Origin: DATEUP01 sp041485285
GTDB taxonomy: Archaea > Thermoplasmatota > DTKX01 > DATEUP01
Reading direction: 5' to 3'
DNA length: 64,000 bases
NCBI GenBank assembly: GCA_041485285.1
Contig: JBGPJF010000008.1
Span: 5,576 to 69,575, forward strand
In this document: piece by piece, positions 25,089-33,697 of the stretch
Layout of the letters: each line of letters starts with the position of its first letter
How positions within the stretch are numbered: the first letter of the stretch is position 1
Program-made: the position numbers and the translations under genes
Notes under the pieces: generated by a model
Told to the model about the DNA's origin: nothing
What the model saw: the letters and a program-made list of their open reading frames with translations, nothing else
Databases searched by the model: none

Positions 25089-26747
25089 TTGGCCCCCGCT
25101 GAAGCGAAGCTGCTTGGCTACGATGTGACCGCACCGGAGCGCGACATTGTCAACGCGCCCAACGCCGGGATCACCCGGAAGCTCACGGTCATTCAGCCGA
25201 CCGGCATCAAGACCAAGCTCCCCCGCAAGATCGGCTCCCTCTGCCCCGAGTGCATCCGCACCATCATGGGCGTCATCTACGAAGACAAGGGCCGCGTCAT
25301 GCTCAAGAAGAACTGCCCGGACCACGGGGAGTTCGTCGACGTCTACTACTCGGATGTCGACCTGTTCATGAAGTTCGAAGGCTACGCCATTGACGGCGTC
25401 GGCATCGACAACCCCCACACGCAGCTCACCTCGGGCTGCCCCTACGACTGCGGGCTGTGCAACGCGCACACCTCGCACCCGGGCATCGTCAACGTCGACC
25501 TCACCAACCGCTGCAACCTCAAGTGCCCGATCTGCTTTGCCAACGCGAACTCGGCGGGCTTCGTATTCGAGCCCCCCTTCGAAGACGTCGTCGCCATGAT
25601 GCGCAACCTGCGCGACCTCAAGCCCGTCCCCGTCCAGGCGATCCAGTTCGCCGGCGGAGAGCCCACGATCTACCCGCGCTTCTTTGACGCGGTCAAGGCC
25701 GGCTCCGACCTCGGCTTCCCCCAGATCCAGGTGGCCACGAACGCCATCCGGCTCGCCAAGGAACCCGACTTCGCCCAGAAGTTCGTCGACAACGGCGGCC
25801 ACATGATCTACCTCCAGTTCGACGGCTTCCGCGACGAGTCGTACATCCGCGCGCGCAAGCGGCCCGGCTTCCTCAAGGAGAAGTTCCAGGCCATCGAGAA
25901 CTGCCGGCGCGTGCGCCCCAAGCCGCTCGCCGTCACCCTCGTGCCGGTAATCGTCAAGAACCTCAACAACGACGAGGTCGGCGACATCATCCGGTTCGCG
26001 CTCAACAACCTCGACGTCGTGCGCTCGGTCAACTTCCAGCCCGTCTCGTTCTCGGGACGGATGGAGACCGAAGACCGCATGCGCGGGCGCTACACCCAGT
26101 CGGACCTCGTGGCCGACGCGGTCGAACAGACCGGGTTCCTCACGAAGGAAGACTTCTACCCGGTGCCCGTCGCGGCCGCGATCTCCGAGGTCGTGTCCGT
26201 CATCCACGGCGAAGGCAAGCTCGCCTTCACCTGCCACCCCGCGTGCGGCATAGGCGCGTACGTCATCCGCGGCGAGGACGGCCGGCACATGGGCGTCTCG
26301 CAGTTCATCGACATCGACGGCCTCTACAACGAGGCGCTGCAGATTGCCGAGGAGACCCAGGGGCTCAAGGCCTCGAAGGTGCGCGCGCTGATCAAGGCCC
26401 GCCGCCTGCTCAAGTACGTCGACCTCGAGAAGGCCCCGAAGGGCGTCGACAAGGTCGCCGACCTCCTGCGCGGCGTGTTCTACGACGGCGGCAAGGCCGG
26501 CCTCAGCGAGTTCCACTGGAACACGCTGTTCATCGGCGCGATGCACTTCATGGACCGCTACAACTACGACATCGACCGCGTCAAGCGGTGCATCGTGCAC
26601 TACGCGACCCCGGACGGGCGCATCATCCCGTTCTGCGCGTACAACACGGGCCCGACCTTCCGCACGGAGATCGAGTCGAAGTTCGCGATGACCTTCAAGG
26701 AGTACGCTGCGGTGAACGGCGGCTCCGAAGAGGACATCCACACCTAA
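25089..26747 (+). CDS. tes: Tetraether lipid synthase-like radical SAM enzyme
   Basis: The 552-residue protein carries the cysteine sets of the Tes/MJ0619 group. These are a rubredoxin-like site (C52, C55, C76, H79 in LCPEC and CPDHG), an auxiliary cluster CPYDCGLC (C117, C121, C124) and the radical SAM motif CNLKCPIC (C142, C146, C149) followed by FANANS. FAGGEPTIYP is the SAM-binding GGEP block. CHPACGIGAY and FCAYNTG add late cysteines for a further cluster. Tes joins two archaeol chains tail-to-tail to make tetraether (GDGT) membrane lipids; a related protein was once assigned to methanopterin methylation. Length and motifs fit Tes well. TTG start follows GGTGGAG. A T-rich hairpin ends the transcript. 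Confidence 0.85.
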   Translation: MAPAEAKLLGYDVTAPERDIVNAPNAGITRKLTVIQPTGIKTKLPRKIGSLCPECIRTIMGVIYEDKGRVMLKKNCPDHGEFVDVYYSDVDLFMKFEGYAIDGVGIDNPHTQLTSGCPYDCGLCNAHTSHPGIVNVDLTNRCNLKCPICFANANSAGFVFEPPFEDVVAMMRNLRDLKPVPVQAIQFAGGEPTIYPRFFDAVKAGSDLGFPQIQVATNAIRLAKEPDFAQKFVDNGGHMIYLQFDGFRDESYIRARKRPGFLKEKFQAIENCRRVRPKPLAVTLVPVIVKNLNNDEVGDIIRFALNNLDVVRSVNFQPVSFSGRMETEDRMRGRYTQSDLVADAVEQTGFLTKEDFYPVPVAAAISEVVSVIHGEGKLAFTCHPACGIGAYVIRGEDGRHMGVSQFIDIDGLYNEALQIAEETQGLKASKVRALIKARRLLKYVDLEKAPKGVDKVADLLRGVFYDGGKAGLSEFHWNTLFIGAMHFMDRYNYDIDRVKRCIVHYATPDGRIIPFCAYNTGPTFRTEIESKFAMTFKEYAAVNGGSEEDIHT

Positions 26748-26768
26748 AGCGGCGCCAAGCCGCCTTTC

Positions 26769-26801
26769 CGGGGGGTCTTTCCCCCCGCCCTCCCTTTTTT
26801 C
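26769..26801 (+). terminator. Hairpin plus T-run after tes
   Basis: CGGGGGG and CCCCCCG pair with TCTTT between them, followed eight bases later by TTTTTT. It starts 22 bases after the tes stop and before the HEAT-like gene, so it could end most transcripts or attenuate read-through. Confidence 0.6.
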
Positions 26802-26839
26802 TACTCCCTCACGCCTCGAACCCCAAGGAGCGTCCCCCG

Positions 26840-27499
26840 ATGTCCGCCGGCCCTGGCATGTTCAAGGTCCGCGCGGGCTGGGCCAAGTGGGACGACGAGC
26901 TGAAGAAGCAGCTGCTGCTCCGCGAGAACCCCAAGCTCGTCGAGGTGTCGCGCGACGCCACCTCGAACCCCGAGTTCCTCCAGGCGCTCGTCGACCACCT
27001 CCACGAAAAGGACTTCCGCCTGCGGTGGGGCATCGTCGAAGTGCTCGACCACATCACGCGGATCAAGGCCGAGGTGCTCATTCCCCATATCCCGAAGATC
27101 GCCGAGCTGCTTGACGACCGCCACCACATGCCGCGCAACATGGCGGCAATCACGATCCTGCGCGTGGGCGAGCGCCACCCGGACGCGATGATGCCGATCC
27201 TCGGCCACTTCATGAAGCGGCTCGAGTCGGTGGAGGGCCACGAGCGCTACGACGCGGTGCGCCTCCTGCAGACCCTCATCGTCACCAACTACGATGTCGG
27301 AATCAAATACTTCGAGATCATCAAGCAGCTCGACGCCGTCGAAGGCAACCCGAGCGTGAAGCTCGCGTGCGAGAAGTACCTCAAAGCGGTCAAGGACATC
27401 CAGGCGGGCCGCGAGCCTGACATCACGAAGCCCGCGGCGCTTGAGGCCAAAGAGGCCGCCCGCAGGGAAGCCGACAAGAAAAGCAAGGGCGCGCCGTAG
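26840..27499 (+). CDS. HEAT-like alpha-helical repeat protein
   Basis: ATG at 26840 with GGAG nine bases upstream opens a 219-residue all-helical protein. Four or so HEAT/armadillo-type helix pairs are visible: NPEFLQALVDHLHEKDFRLRWGIVEVLDHI, AEVLIPHIPKIAELLDDRHHMPRNMAAITIL, DAMMPILGHFMKRLESVEGHERYDAV and DVGIKYFEIIKQLDAVEGNPSV. A Lys/Ala-rich disordered tail follows. Such proteins are cytosolic scaffolds; no catalytic motif is present. It lies 92 bases after tes on the same strand, with a hairpin between, so a functional link is possible but unproven. The ORF can be read further upstream in frame, but only the part from 26840 looks coding. Confidence 0.8.
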   Translation: MSAGPGMFKVRAGWAKWDDELKKQLLLRENPKLVEVSRDATSNPEFLQALVDHLHEKDFRLRWGIVEVLDHITRIKAEVLIPHIPKIAELLDDRHHMPRNMAAITILRVGERHPDAMMPILGHFMKRLESVEGHERYDAVRLLQTLIVTNYDVGIKYFEIIKQLDAVEGNPSVKLACEKYLKAVKDIQAGREPDITKPAALEAKEAARREADKKSKGAP

Positions 27500-27600
27500 C
27501 CAACCGGCCTGCGCGCCTGGCCACGGGCCCTCGCGCCCGTTCACTTTCCGCTGTGCTACGGCTAAGTTTTGAAATAGGCTCAGGCACCTGGCCTTTGGCA

Positions 27601-27621
27601 ACGGCCCGGCGAGGGCCGTTT
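27601..27621 (+). promoter_or_regulatory. Hairpin in the leader of surface protein gene
   Basis: ACGGCCC and GGGCCGT form a perfect 7-pair stem with a GGCGA loop and a short T-run. It ends 15 bases before the ATG at 27636. It could modulate translation or end read-through from the HEAT-like gene. Confidence 0.4.
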
Positions 27622-27635
27622 TGGGGGTCGTGCGT

Positions 27636-30600
27636 ATGGTTCCACGTTGGGGAGCGGTCGCGGCAATTGCAGGCGCCTTTGGGCTCGTCGCGATCGCCGC
27701 GATCCTTGCGGCACCGGCCGCTGCCGCCCCGCCCGCCACGGGCGACTGGAACATCACGGGCCCCGAGACCTACTCGAACCAAGTGATCACGCTCTCCAAT
27801 GAGACCGACGGGATGGGAAACGCCACGCTCTGGGGAAACGTGACGATTCTCCCCGGCGCTTCGCTCACGTTCCAAAACGTCACGCTCGTGCTGCCTTTCC
27901 AGTCCACCCTCGACATCCAGGGGCGCGCCGACTTCGGCAACTCGACGATCGTCGGCGAGACCTGGAAGCTGTGGGTCCGCAACGACTCGGTGTTCGTCCG
28001 CGACAGGTTCGTCAATGCCACCTATGGCGGCACCTCGATCGAAAACGCAAACAGCGTGTTCGACAACCTGACCTGGGACTGTGGCGGCAACTCGAACGGA
28101 GTCATCCACATCAAGCGGCCCATCGACTTCCGCGACCACCTCCTGAAGGAGGGCTGCTCGATGTCGATCGAGCTTGCGACCCTCACGGTCAACAAGAACA
28201 TCGAGTACACGCGGCTCACCATCCTCAACGCGAGCGGGGCCACGGGGATCACCTTCGGCGACTCGTCGCACACCGGGAACGTGCGCTTCGAGCTCCACAA
28301 CCTCACGATCAACAACACGGGGTCAGGCTGGGGGATCTACATCGGCGCCACCGCCAACACGACCACGGTTTGGATTCATGACAGCTCCTTCGCGTACACC
28401 GGGTCGGCGGCCATCCGCGCGGACTCGACCCAGGCGCTCCTGCGCATCTGGCAGTGCAGCTTTGAGGGCGTGCTGCGCGCCGCGCGCATTAACGGCATCG
28501 CGGCGGGCACCGTCGTCGGGTACATCGACAACATCTACGTGAACGGCACCACCGACAGCATCTACGCCGAAGATGCGACCTGGATCATCCACAACGCGAC
28601 CGTGCTGAGCCCATCCCCGCAGTTTGCCGCGGGGCCCAACGGCCACATCAAGATCTGGGACAGCGCGGACAGCGCGTTCCTCTCCGACGCCCCCAGCGCC
28701 GGGGCCAGCATCGAGCACTTCATCCGCCTCGAAATGGCCGCCCCGACATGGCAGAACGCCATCCCGATCATCGGCAACCTCGTCACCCTGCTCGACTCGA
28801 ACGGCGTCCCTGGGATGCTCGTGAACGCGTCGACCTGGACGCCCCAAGAAATCGTATGGTGGGGGATGTACCCCAACAATGCGCGCGTCGACAACCGGCA
28901 GGTGCGGCCGGTCATCCAAGACGGCGGCACGACGTTCAACTGCACGCCGTCGGCGTTCTTCGTGACCCCGGGGATGGCGCTCACCTCCGTCACCTGCAAC
29001 GACAACGCCCCCCCGACCATCGTCTTTGTGTCGCCCGCGTTCCCCCGGATCCAGAATTCCTCAACGATCAACGGGACGGCGCGCGTGGACGAGGCCGGCT
29101 CCGGGCTCAACACGGTCGAGTTCTCGCTGGACGGCTCCGCCTTCGGGCCCGTGACCTTTGCCCCTGGGGAGACGCGCAATTTCACGTTCTCGCGGGCACC
29201 TATGCCCGACGGCACGTACACGGTCACCCTGAGGGCCATGGACCGCACGGGCAACGCGCGCGTCGTGATGAGCGGACGCTATGTCGTCGACACGGTGGCC
29301 CCCGGGCTCTCGTTCGACCCGCCGCCGCCAACGGTTGCGGCTTCGTCCAACTACACGTTCACCGGCGACACCGAGCCGAACACGAGCGTCGTGGTGGCGC
29401 GTGCCGGAGGCTTCTCGAACAGCACCTTCTCGGGGGGAAACGGCCGGTTTGCCATCGGCGTCCTGCTCGAGGAAGGGCTCAACTCCTATACGCTGACGGC
29501 GCGCGACGCGGCAGGCAACGGCTTCTCGCTTTCCGCCTCGCTGCTTGTCGATACGCGCCCGCCGGCCCTTGCGGTCCTGCTCGATGGCGAGGCCCAGACG
29601 ACGGCCCGTGAGGCGGCGCCGACGGTGCGCGTCGGGGGAACGGCCGAGGTCGGCGCCGAGGTGGCCGTGAACGGCCAGCTGGCAACACGGACAGGCGCCG
29701 CTTTCACCTTCGACCTGACCTTGCCGCGCGGACTTACGAACCTCACGGTCGTGGCCGTCGACGCGGCGGGCAATCGCGCGGAGTGGTTCGGGTTCGCCTA
29801 CTACGACGACGGCGTCCCCACCCTGACGTTGGAGGTCAATGGGGTGCCCGCTGCCTCGGGCGGGACCGTCGTTACGCGGTCGGGCTCGGCCTCGTTTGCC
29901 GGGACCGCGCAGGACGGCGACTCAGGGATTGCGTCGCTCATCGTAAACGGGCAGGCGGTGGCCGTGGACGGCGCGGGCCGCTACTCGACGGTCGTGGCGG
30001 TGCTTGAGGGGGACAACGTGCTGGTCGTGACCGCCTCGGACGCCGTTGGCAATACCGCCTCGATCACGGTCCATGTCCTGCGCGACGCGACGGCCCCCAG
30101 CGTTGCCCTGGCCCTCGACGCGGATGGATCGCCCGTGGTCGTCGCCGGCGGCGAGAACTACACGGCCGGCGCCACCGTCAAGCTCATCGTCGTCGCCTCC
30201 GAGGCGGGCGCTGCGACCTTCGGGCGGGTGGCCCACGCGGTCGTTGCGGGCGAGAACGCCTTTATCGTGGACCTCGCCGAGGGCCGCAACTCCTTCACCG
30301 TGACCTTCGTCGACCTTGCAGGCAACCCCGCCTTCCCGGCGAGCATCGTCATCGAGCGCAAGAGCAGTCCCCCGTCGCTCACGTTGAGCTCGCCGCTTGC
30401 CGACGCGTCCGTGGACACGGCGGTCGTCGAGGTCGTCGGCTCCACCGACCCCTTCTCGGTCGTGCACGTGAACGGCCAGGTCGCGGCGGTCTCGGCCACC
30501 GGAGAGTTCCGCACGACGGTGCCGCTCGCGCTTGGCAGCAACACCCTGCACGTCGAGGCACAGGACGCCCTTGGCAATTTGGCCTCGGCGAACCGGACCG

Positions 30601-30863
30601 TTACGCGCACCGCCCCGCCGCCTGCAACCATCAGTACCACCTCAGGCGGCCTCGGCGTGGAGAGCATGGTCCTGCTGGTTGTCGGGCTGGCAATCGGCGC
30701 CGGCGCAGGGATGTCCATGGGGCGGCGCGCTCGCGCGAGCGCACCGGCAGAAGGGCCGCCTGCCCCCGAACCCCTCGCCGCCAGCGCGAAGACTTACCAG
30801 AGCCCCGCGGTCGGCCAGCAGCGCGGCCCGAAGGGCCCGCGCGGGCCTTCGCCGCCGCAGTAG
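27636..30863 (+). CDS. Surface protein A: beta-helix head, Ig-like stalk, membrane helix, conserved QQRGPKGPRG tail
   Basis: The 1,075-residue protein begins with a signal peptide (VAAIAGAFGLVAIAAILAA). Residues 40-330 form right-handed-beta-helix-like strands rich in N-x-S/T (ASLTFQNVTLVLPF, DFGNSTIVG, VRFELHNLTINNT). From about 450 several Big/CARDB-type Ig modules follow, with repeated DxxGN (AMDRTGNARVV, AVDAAGNRAEWFG, ASDAVGNTASITV, FVDLAGNPAF, AQDALGNLASAN). A membrane helix (MVLLVVGLAIGAGAGMSMG) and a short cytosolic tail ending VGQQRGPKGPRGPSPP close it. It shares this architecture and tail with the protein at 33698-36970. Likely an S-layer-like adhesin or pectate-lyase-fold glycan-binding protein; no catalytic residues are evident. 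Confidence 0.88.
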   Translation: MVPRWGAVAAIAGAFGLVAIAAILAAPAAAAPPATGDWNITGPETYSNQVITLSNETDGMGNATLWGNVTILPGASLTFQNVTLVLPFQSTLDIQGRADFGNSTIVGETWKLWVRNDSVFVRDRFVNATYGGTSIENANSVFDNLTWDCGGNSNGVIHIKRPIDFRDHLLKEGCSMSIELATLTVNKNIEYTRLTILNASGATGITFGDSSHTGNVRFELHNLTINNTGSGWGIYIGATANTTTVWIHDSSFAYTGSAAIRADSTQALLRIWQCSFEGVLRAARINGIAAGTVVGYIDNIYVNGTTDSIYAEDATWIIHNATVLSPSPQFAAGPNGHIKIWDSADSAFLSDAPSAGASIEHFIRLEMAAPTWQNAIPIIGNLVTLLDSNGVPGMLVNASTWTPQEIVWWGMYPNNARVDNRQVRPVIQDGGTTFNCTPSAFFVTPGMALTSVTCNDNAPPTIVFVSPAFPRIQNSSTINGTARVDEAGSGLNTVEFSLDGSAFGPVTFAPGETRNFTFSRAPMPDGTYTVTLRAMDRTGNARVVMSGRYVVDTVAPGLSFDPPPPTVAASSNYTFTGDTEPNTSVVVARAGGFSNSTFSGGNGRFAIGVLLEEGLNSYTLTARDAAGNGFSLSASLLVDTRPPALAVLLDGEAQTTAREAAPTVRVGGTAEVGAEVAVNGQLATRTGAAFTFDLTLPRGLTNLTVVAVDAAGNRAEWFGFAYYDDGVPTLTLEVNGVPAASGGTVVTRSGSASFAGTAQDGDSGIASLIVNGQAVAVDGAGRYSTVVAVLEGDNVLVVTASDAVGNTASITVHVLRDATAPSVALALDADGSPVVVAGGENYTAGATVKLIVVASEAGAATFGRVAHAVVAGENAFIVDLAEGRNSFTVTFVDLAGNPAFPASIVIERKSSPPSLTLSSPLADASVDTAVVEVVGSTDPFSVVHVNGQVAAVSATGEFRTTVPLALGSNTLHVEAQDALGNLASANRTVTRTAPPPATISTTSGGLGVESMVLLVVGLAIGAGAGMSMGRRARASAPAEGPPAPEPLAASAKTYQSPAVGQQRGPKGPRGPSPPQ
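30801..30853 (+). repeat. Near-identical tail repeat, copy 1
   Basis: About 53 bases coding for SPAVGQQRGPKGPRGPS match 36908-36960 almost base for base, with only a few mismatches. The rest of the two genes has clearly diverged. See the partner copy. Confidence 0.7.
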
Positions 30864-30870
30864 GCGCGCG

Positions 30871-32568
30871 CTAGTGCAGCATCCGTTTGCGCGCGGGCGA
30901 ACGCCGGCCGCCAGCAAGGGCCGGCATATTCAGCCGCTCGCGCTTGGCGACCGCGATCGCTTCCTTGTACCCGGCATCCGCGTGGCGCACCACGCCGATG
31001 GCGGGGTCGGTATGCAGCACGCGCGCAAGCCGGCGGTCGGCCTCGTTGGTGCCGTCGGCAATCGCGTGCATCCCCGCGTGCGTGGAAAGCCCGATCCCCA
31101 CGCCGCCGCCGTTGTGCAAGGACACCATATCGGCCCCCGCCGCCGTGTTCAGCAGGGCATTCAACATCGGCCAGTCGGCCACCGCGTCCGACCCGTCGGC
31201 CATCCCCTCCGTCTCGCGGTAAGGCGAGGCCACCGACCCGCAGTCGAGGTGGTCGCGCGTGATCACAATCGGCGCGGCAATGGTGCCGTCCTTCACCAGC
31301 CCGTTGATTTCCTTGCCGAACTTGGCGCGCTCGCCGAGGCCCAGCCAGCACACGCGCGCGGGAAGCCCTTCCCACGGCAGGTGCTTGCGCGCAAGGCGGA
31401 TCCATGTTGCAAGCTGCTTGTTCTTCGGGAACATTTCGAGCACCACGTCCTCGCTCTCGCGGATGTCCTCGGGGTCGCCCGAGACCGCGACCCACCGGAA
31501 CGGCCCGCGCCCCTCGCAGAACATCGGCCGGATGTAGGCCACCACGAAACCGGGGTAGCCAAATGCCCCCGTGACCCCAGCCTTCTCGGCCTGGCCGCGC
31601 AAGTTGTTCCCGTAGTCGAAGGCGACGGCCCCGCGCTTTTGCATCGCGAGGATCGCCTTGCAGTGGAGCGCCATCGACGCCATCGAGCGGCGCACATAGG
31701 CGCGCGGGTCGCTCTTGCGCAAACTCGCGGCTTCCTTCGGGGTAAGGCCCGTTGGGACATACCCATTGAGCTCGTCATGGGCGCTCGTCTGGTCCGTCAC
31801 GACGTCGGGGATGGCGCCGCGCGCCAGGAGTTCCCCGGACACCTCGGCCGCGTTGGCCACCAGCCCCACGCTCACCGCCGACTTCTCCTTTTTGGCGCCC
31901 TGCACGACCTCGAGCGCCTCGTCCAAGTCCTCCGTGACGACCTGCACGAACCCGCGCGACTGCCGGCGCTCGGCGCGCGCCCGGTCGACCTCCACGATGA
32001 GCGCGGCGCCCCCGTTCATGGTGACCGCGAGCGGCTGGGCTCCGCCCATCCCGCCGAGGCCGCCCGAGAGCACGAACCGCCCCGCGAGCGTGCCGTTGAA
32101 GTGCTTGCGCGCCACCGCCGCGAACGTCTCGAAGGTCCCCTGGATGATCCCCTGCGTGCCGATGTAGGCCCACGAGCCGGCCGTCATCTGCCCGTACATC
32201 GTGAGCCCCGCCTTCTCGAGCTCGCGGAAATACTCCCAGTTCGACCAGCGGGGCACCAAGTGCGCATTTGCGATCAGCACGCGCGGCGCGTCTTCGTGCG
32301 TCTTGAACACGCCGACCGCGCGCCCCGACTGGATGAGGAGCGTCTCGTCCACCTCGAGGTCGCGCAGCGCCCCGACGATCGCGTCGAAGTCCTTCCAACT
32401 GCGCGCCGCGCGGCCCGTCCCGCCGTAGATGATGAGTTCCTCGGGGATCTCCGCGTTCTCGAGGTTGTTGTGCAGCATGCGCAGGATGGCCTCTTGGCGC
32501 CACCCCTTGCATGAAAGGTTGAGCCCGCGCGGCGAGCGCGGCACTACCATGCGCCTGCGCTCGGCCAT
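30871..32568 (-). CDS. hutU: Urocanate hydratase (urocanase)
   Basis: The 565-residue protein is a full-length urocanase (family about 555 residues). It has the NAD-binding SGGLGGMGGAQPLA block, MFCEGRGPFRWVAVSGDPED, and the signature RDHLDCGSVASPYRETEGMADGSDAVADWP followed by SLHNGGGVGIG. It hydrates urocanate to 4-imidazolone-5-propanoate with tightly bound NAD+, the second step of histidine breakdown. No hutH, hutI or hutG lies nearby, so the pathway is dispersed. A TATA-like box is centred about 27 bases before the ATG. It is convergent with surface protein A, with only seven bases between the stops. Confidence 0.96.
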   Translation of the reverse strand: MAERRRMVVPRSPRGLNLSCKGWRQEAILRMLHNNLENAEIPEELIIYGGTGRAARSWKDFDAIVGALRDLEVDETLLIQSGRAVGVFKTHEDAPRVLIANAHLVPRWSNWEYFRELEKAGLTMYGQMTAGSWAYIGTQGIIQGTFETFAAVARKHFNGTLAGRFVLSGGLGGMGGAQPLAVTMNGGAALIVEVDRARAERRQSRGFVQVVTEDLDEALEVVQGAKKEKSAVSVGLVANAAEVSGELLARGAIPDVVTDQTSAHDELNGYVPTGLTPKEAASLRKSDPRAYVRRSMASMALHCKAILAMQKRGAVAFDYGNNLRGQAEKAGVTGAFGYPGFVVAYIRPMFCEGRGPFRWVAVSGDPEDIRESEDVVLEMFPKNKQLATWIRLARKHLPWEGLPARVCWLGLGERAKFGKEINGLVKDGTIAAPIVITRDHLDCGSVASPYRETEGMADGSDAVADWPMLNALLNTAAGADMVSLHNGGGVGIGLSTHAGMHAIADGTNEADRRLARVLHTDPAIGVVRHADAGYKEAIAVAKRERLNMPALAGGRRSPARKRMLH

Positions 32569-32589
32569 GCACCTTGAAAAGGGCGCGCG

Positions 32590-32599
32590 CTTATTTCAC
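32590..32599 (-). promoter_or_regulatory. TATA-like box for hutU
   Basis: Minus-strand GTGAAATAAG is centred about 27 bases before the ATG at 32568, consistent with a very short or absent leader. Confidence 0.45.
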
Positions 32600-32654
32600 G
32601 ATTGGCGACCCCGGGGGCGCAAAGCTCCCGGGGCCGCGTTCCCTCGCCGCCTTC

Positions 32655-33350
32655 CTACGCGAGCGCGGCCGCCCTCGCCGGCATGAGCGAAACGCGCACG
32701 CTCACGGAGCCCGCGTCGTAGATCCCGTCGCCATCAGAATCGGCCGGCGTGCCCTGGCCGCCGCCGTTCTGGCCGCTGCCCTGGCCGTTGCCGGTGGAGG
32801 AGCCCGCGCCCTGACCGGCGCCCTGGCCCTGGCCGTTGCCTTGGCCGTTGCCCTGGCCGTTGCCCGTGCCGCTGCCCTGGCCGCCGCCGCCGGGCACGCC
32901 GGGGCCGCCGGGTTCCTGTCCGGGGCCGACGCCTCCGCAGCCGCCTTCTGCCGTTGGAACGCACGGCGGAACCTGGTCGGGGAAGAGCGGGTTCGGGTCC
33001 GTCGAGTCCATGATGCCATCATCGTCGGTGTCCGGGTTCGTCGGGTCGGTGCCCGCGACATACTCGCGGTAGTTGTCCCACCCGTCGTTGTCGGTGTCGA
33101 GGTAGTCGTCCGCGCGGTCGGCCGGGTTCAGGCCGAAGTGCGTTTCCCACCCATCGTTTGCCCCCCCGCCATCCGAGTCGGGGTTCGAGGGGTCGGTTCC
33201 TTGGAGGAACTCCTCGTAATTCGAGAGACCATCGCCGTCGGCGTCCCGCATTCCATCAAGCGGGTCGGTCGGGTCAAAGGCGCTTGCCGCGGGCGCAAGG
33301 GCAAGCAGGGCGATCAACAGTCCAGCTCCAACAGTCCGTCTTTTGTTCAT
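32655..33350 (-). CDS. Exported calcium-binding (thrombospondin type-3-like) protein with Gly/Gln-rich repeat
   Basis: ATG at 33350 starts a 231-residue protein with a signal peptide (TVGAGLLIALLALAPAASA). EF-like Asp loops follow (DADGDGLSNYEEFLQGTDPSNPDSDGG, DTDNDGWDNYREYVAGTDPTNPDTDDDG), i.e. thrombospondin type-3 repeats. A two-cysteine spacer and a low-complexity GQGNGQGNGQGQG tract of about 60 residues come next. It ends with one more partial loop (DSDGDGIYD) and a short hydrophobic end with no membrane anchor. Such repeats stiffen in Ca2+ and mediate extracellular contacts. The abrupt C-terminus after a final loop suggests possible truncation of a longer ancestor. Confidence 0.8.
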   Translation of the reverse strand: MNKRRTVGAGLLIALLALAPAASAFDPTDPLDGMRDADGDGLSNYEEFLQGTDPSNPDSDGGGANDGWETHFGLNPADRADDYLDTDNDGWDNYREYVAGTDPTNPDTDDDGIMDSTDPNPLFPDQVPPCVPTAEGGCGGVGPGQEPGGPGVPGGGGQGSGTGNGQGNGQGNGQGQGAGQGAGSSTGNGQGSGQNGGGQGTPADSDGDGIYDAGSVSVRVSLMPARAAALA

Positions 33351-33508
33351 GTTCAACACCAATCCACCGGCTTTCCGGCCCCATGCGTCCGTCCTGGTGC
33401 CGCGTGCGCTACCGCCGGCAGGCGTAGATTCTGCTCCCTTGGGAATGCAGGCTGTCCCGCGGACGGTCGGCGCACGCAGGCGCCTCGCCCTCCAGCCCTC
33501 TTAACCGC

Positions 33509-33568
33509 TCTCAGACGCCAGTCGAAGGGTCTCGAACATGCTTCGAACGATCTCAGACAGTCCTCGAA
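33509..33568. promoter_or_regulatory. Cluster of TCGAA and TCTCAGAC repeats in a 347-base spacer
   Basis: Between the Ca-binding protein (starts 33350, minus) and surface protein B (starts 33698, plus), TCGAA occurs four times within 47 bases (33522, 33532, 33543, 33564). TCTCAGAC occurs twice, at 33509 and 33551. The spacing and position in a divergent promoter region suggest repeated protein-binding sites. The rest of the spacer 33351-33697 holds nothing else I can name. Confidence 0.4.
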
Positions 33569-33697
33569 CAGTCCCCGCTCGCCGCTTGGATGGGGGTTGA
33601 CCTTCATTGGCCCGAACCAAAATGCTTGAAATAGCCCCCCCCGGATGGCCGGGGGTAGCGCGGCCCTGCTGGCTGCGCCTTATTGGGGGGTTGCCAG

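Noticed and set aside
24870..26741. 623-codon minus-strand frame opposite tes
   Set aside because: Composition typical of antisense of GC-rich coding; tes motifs are complete on the other strand.
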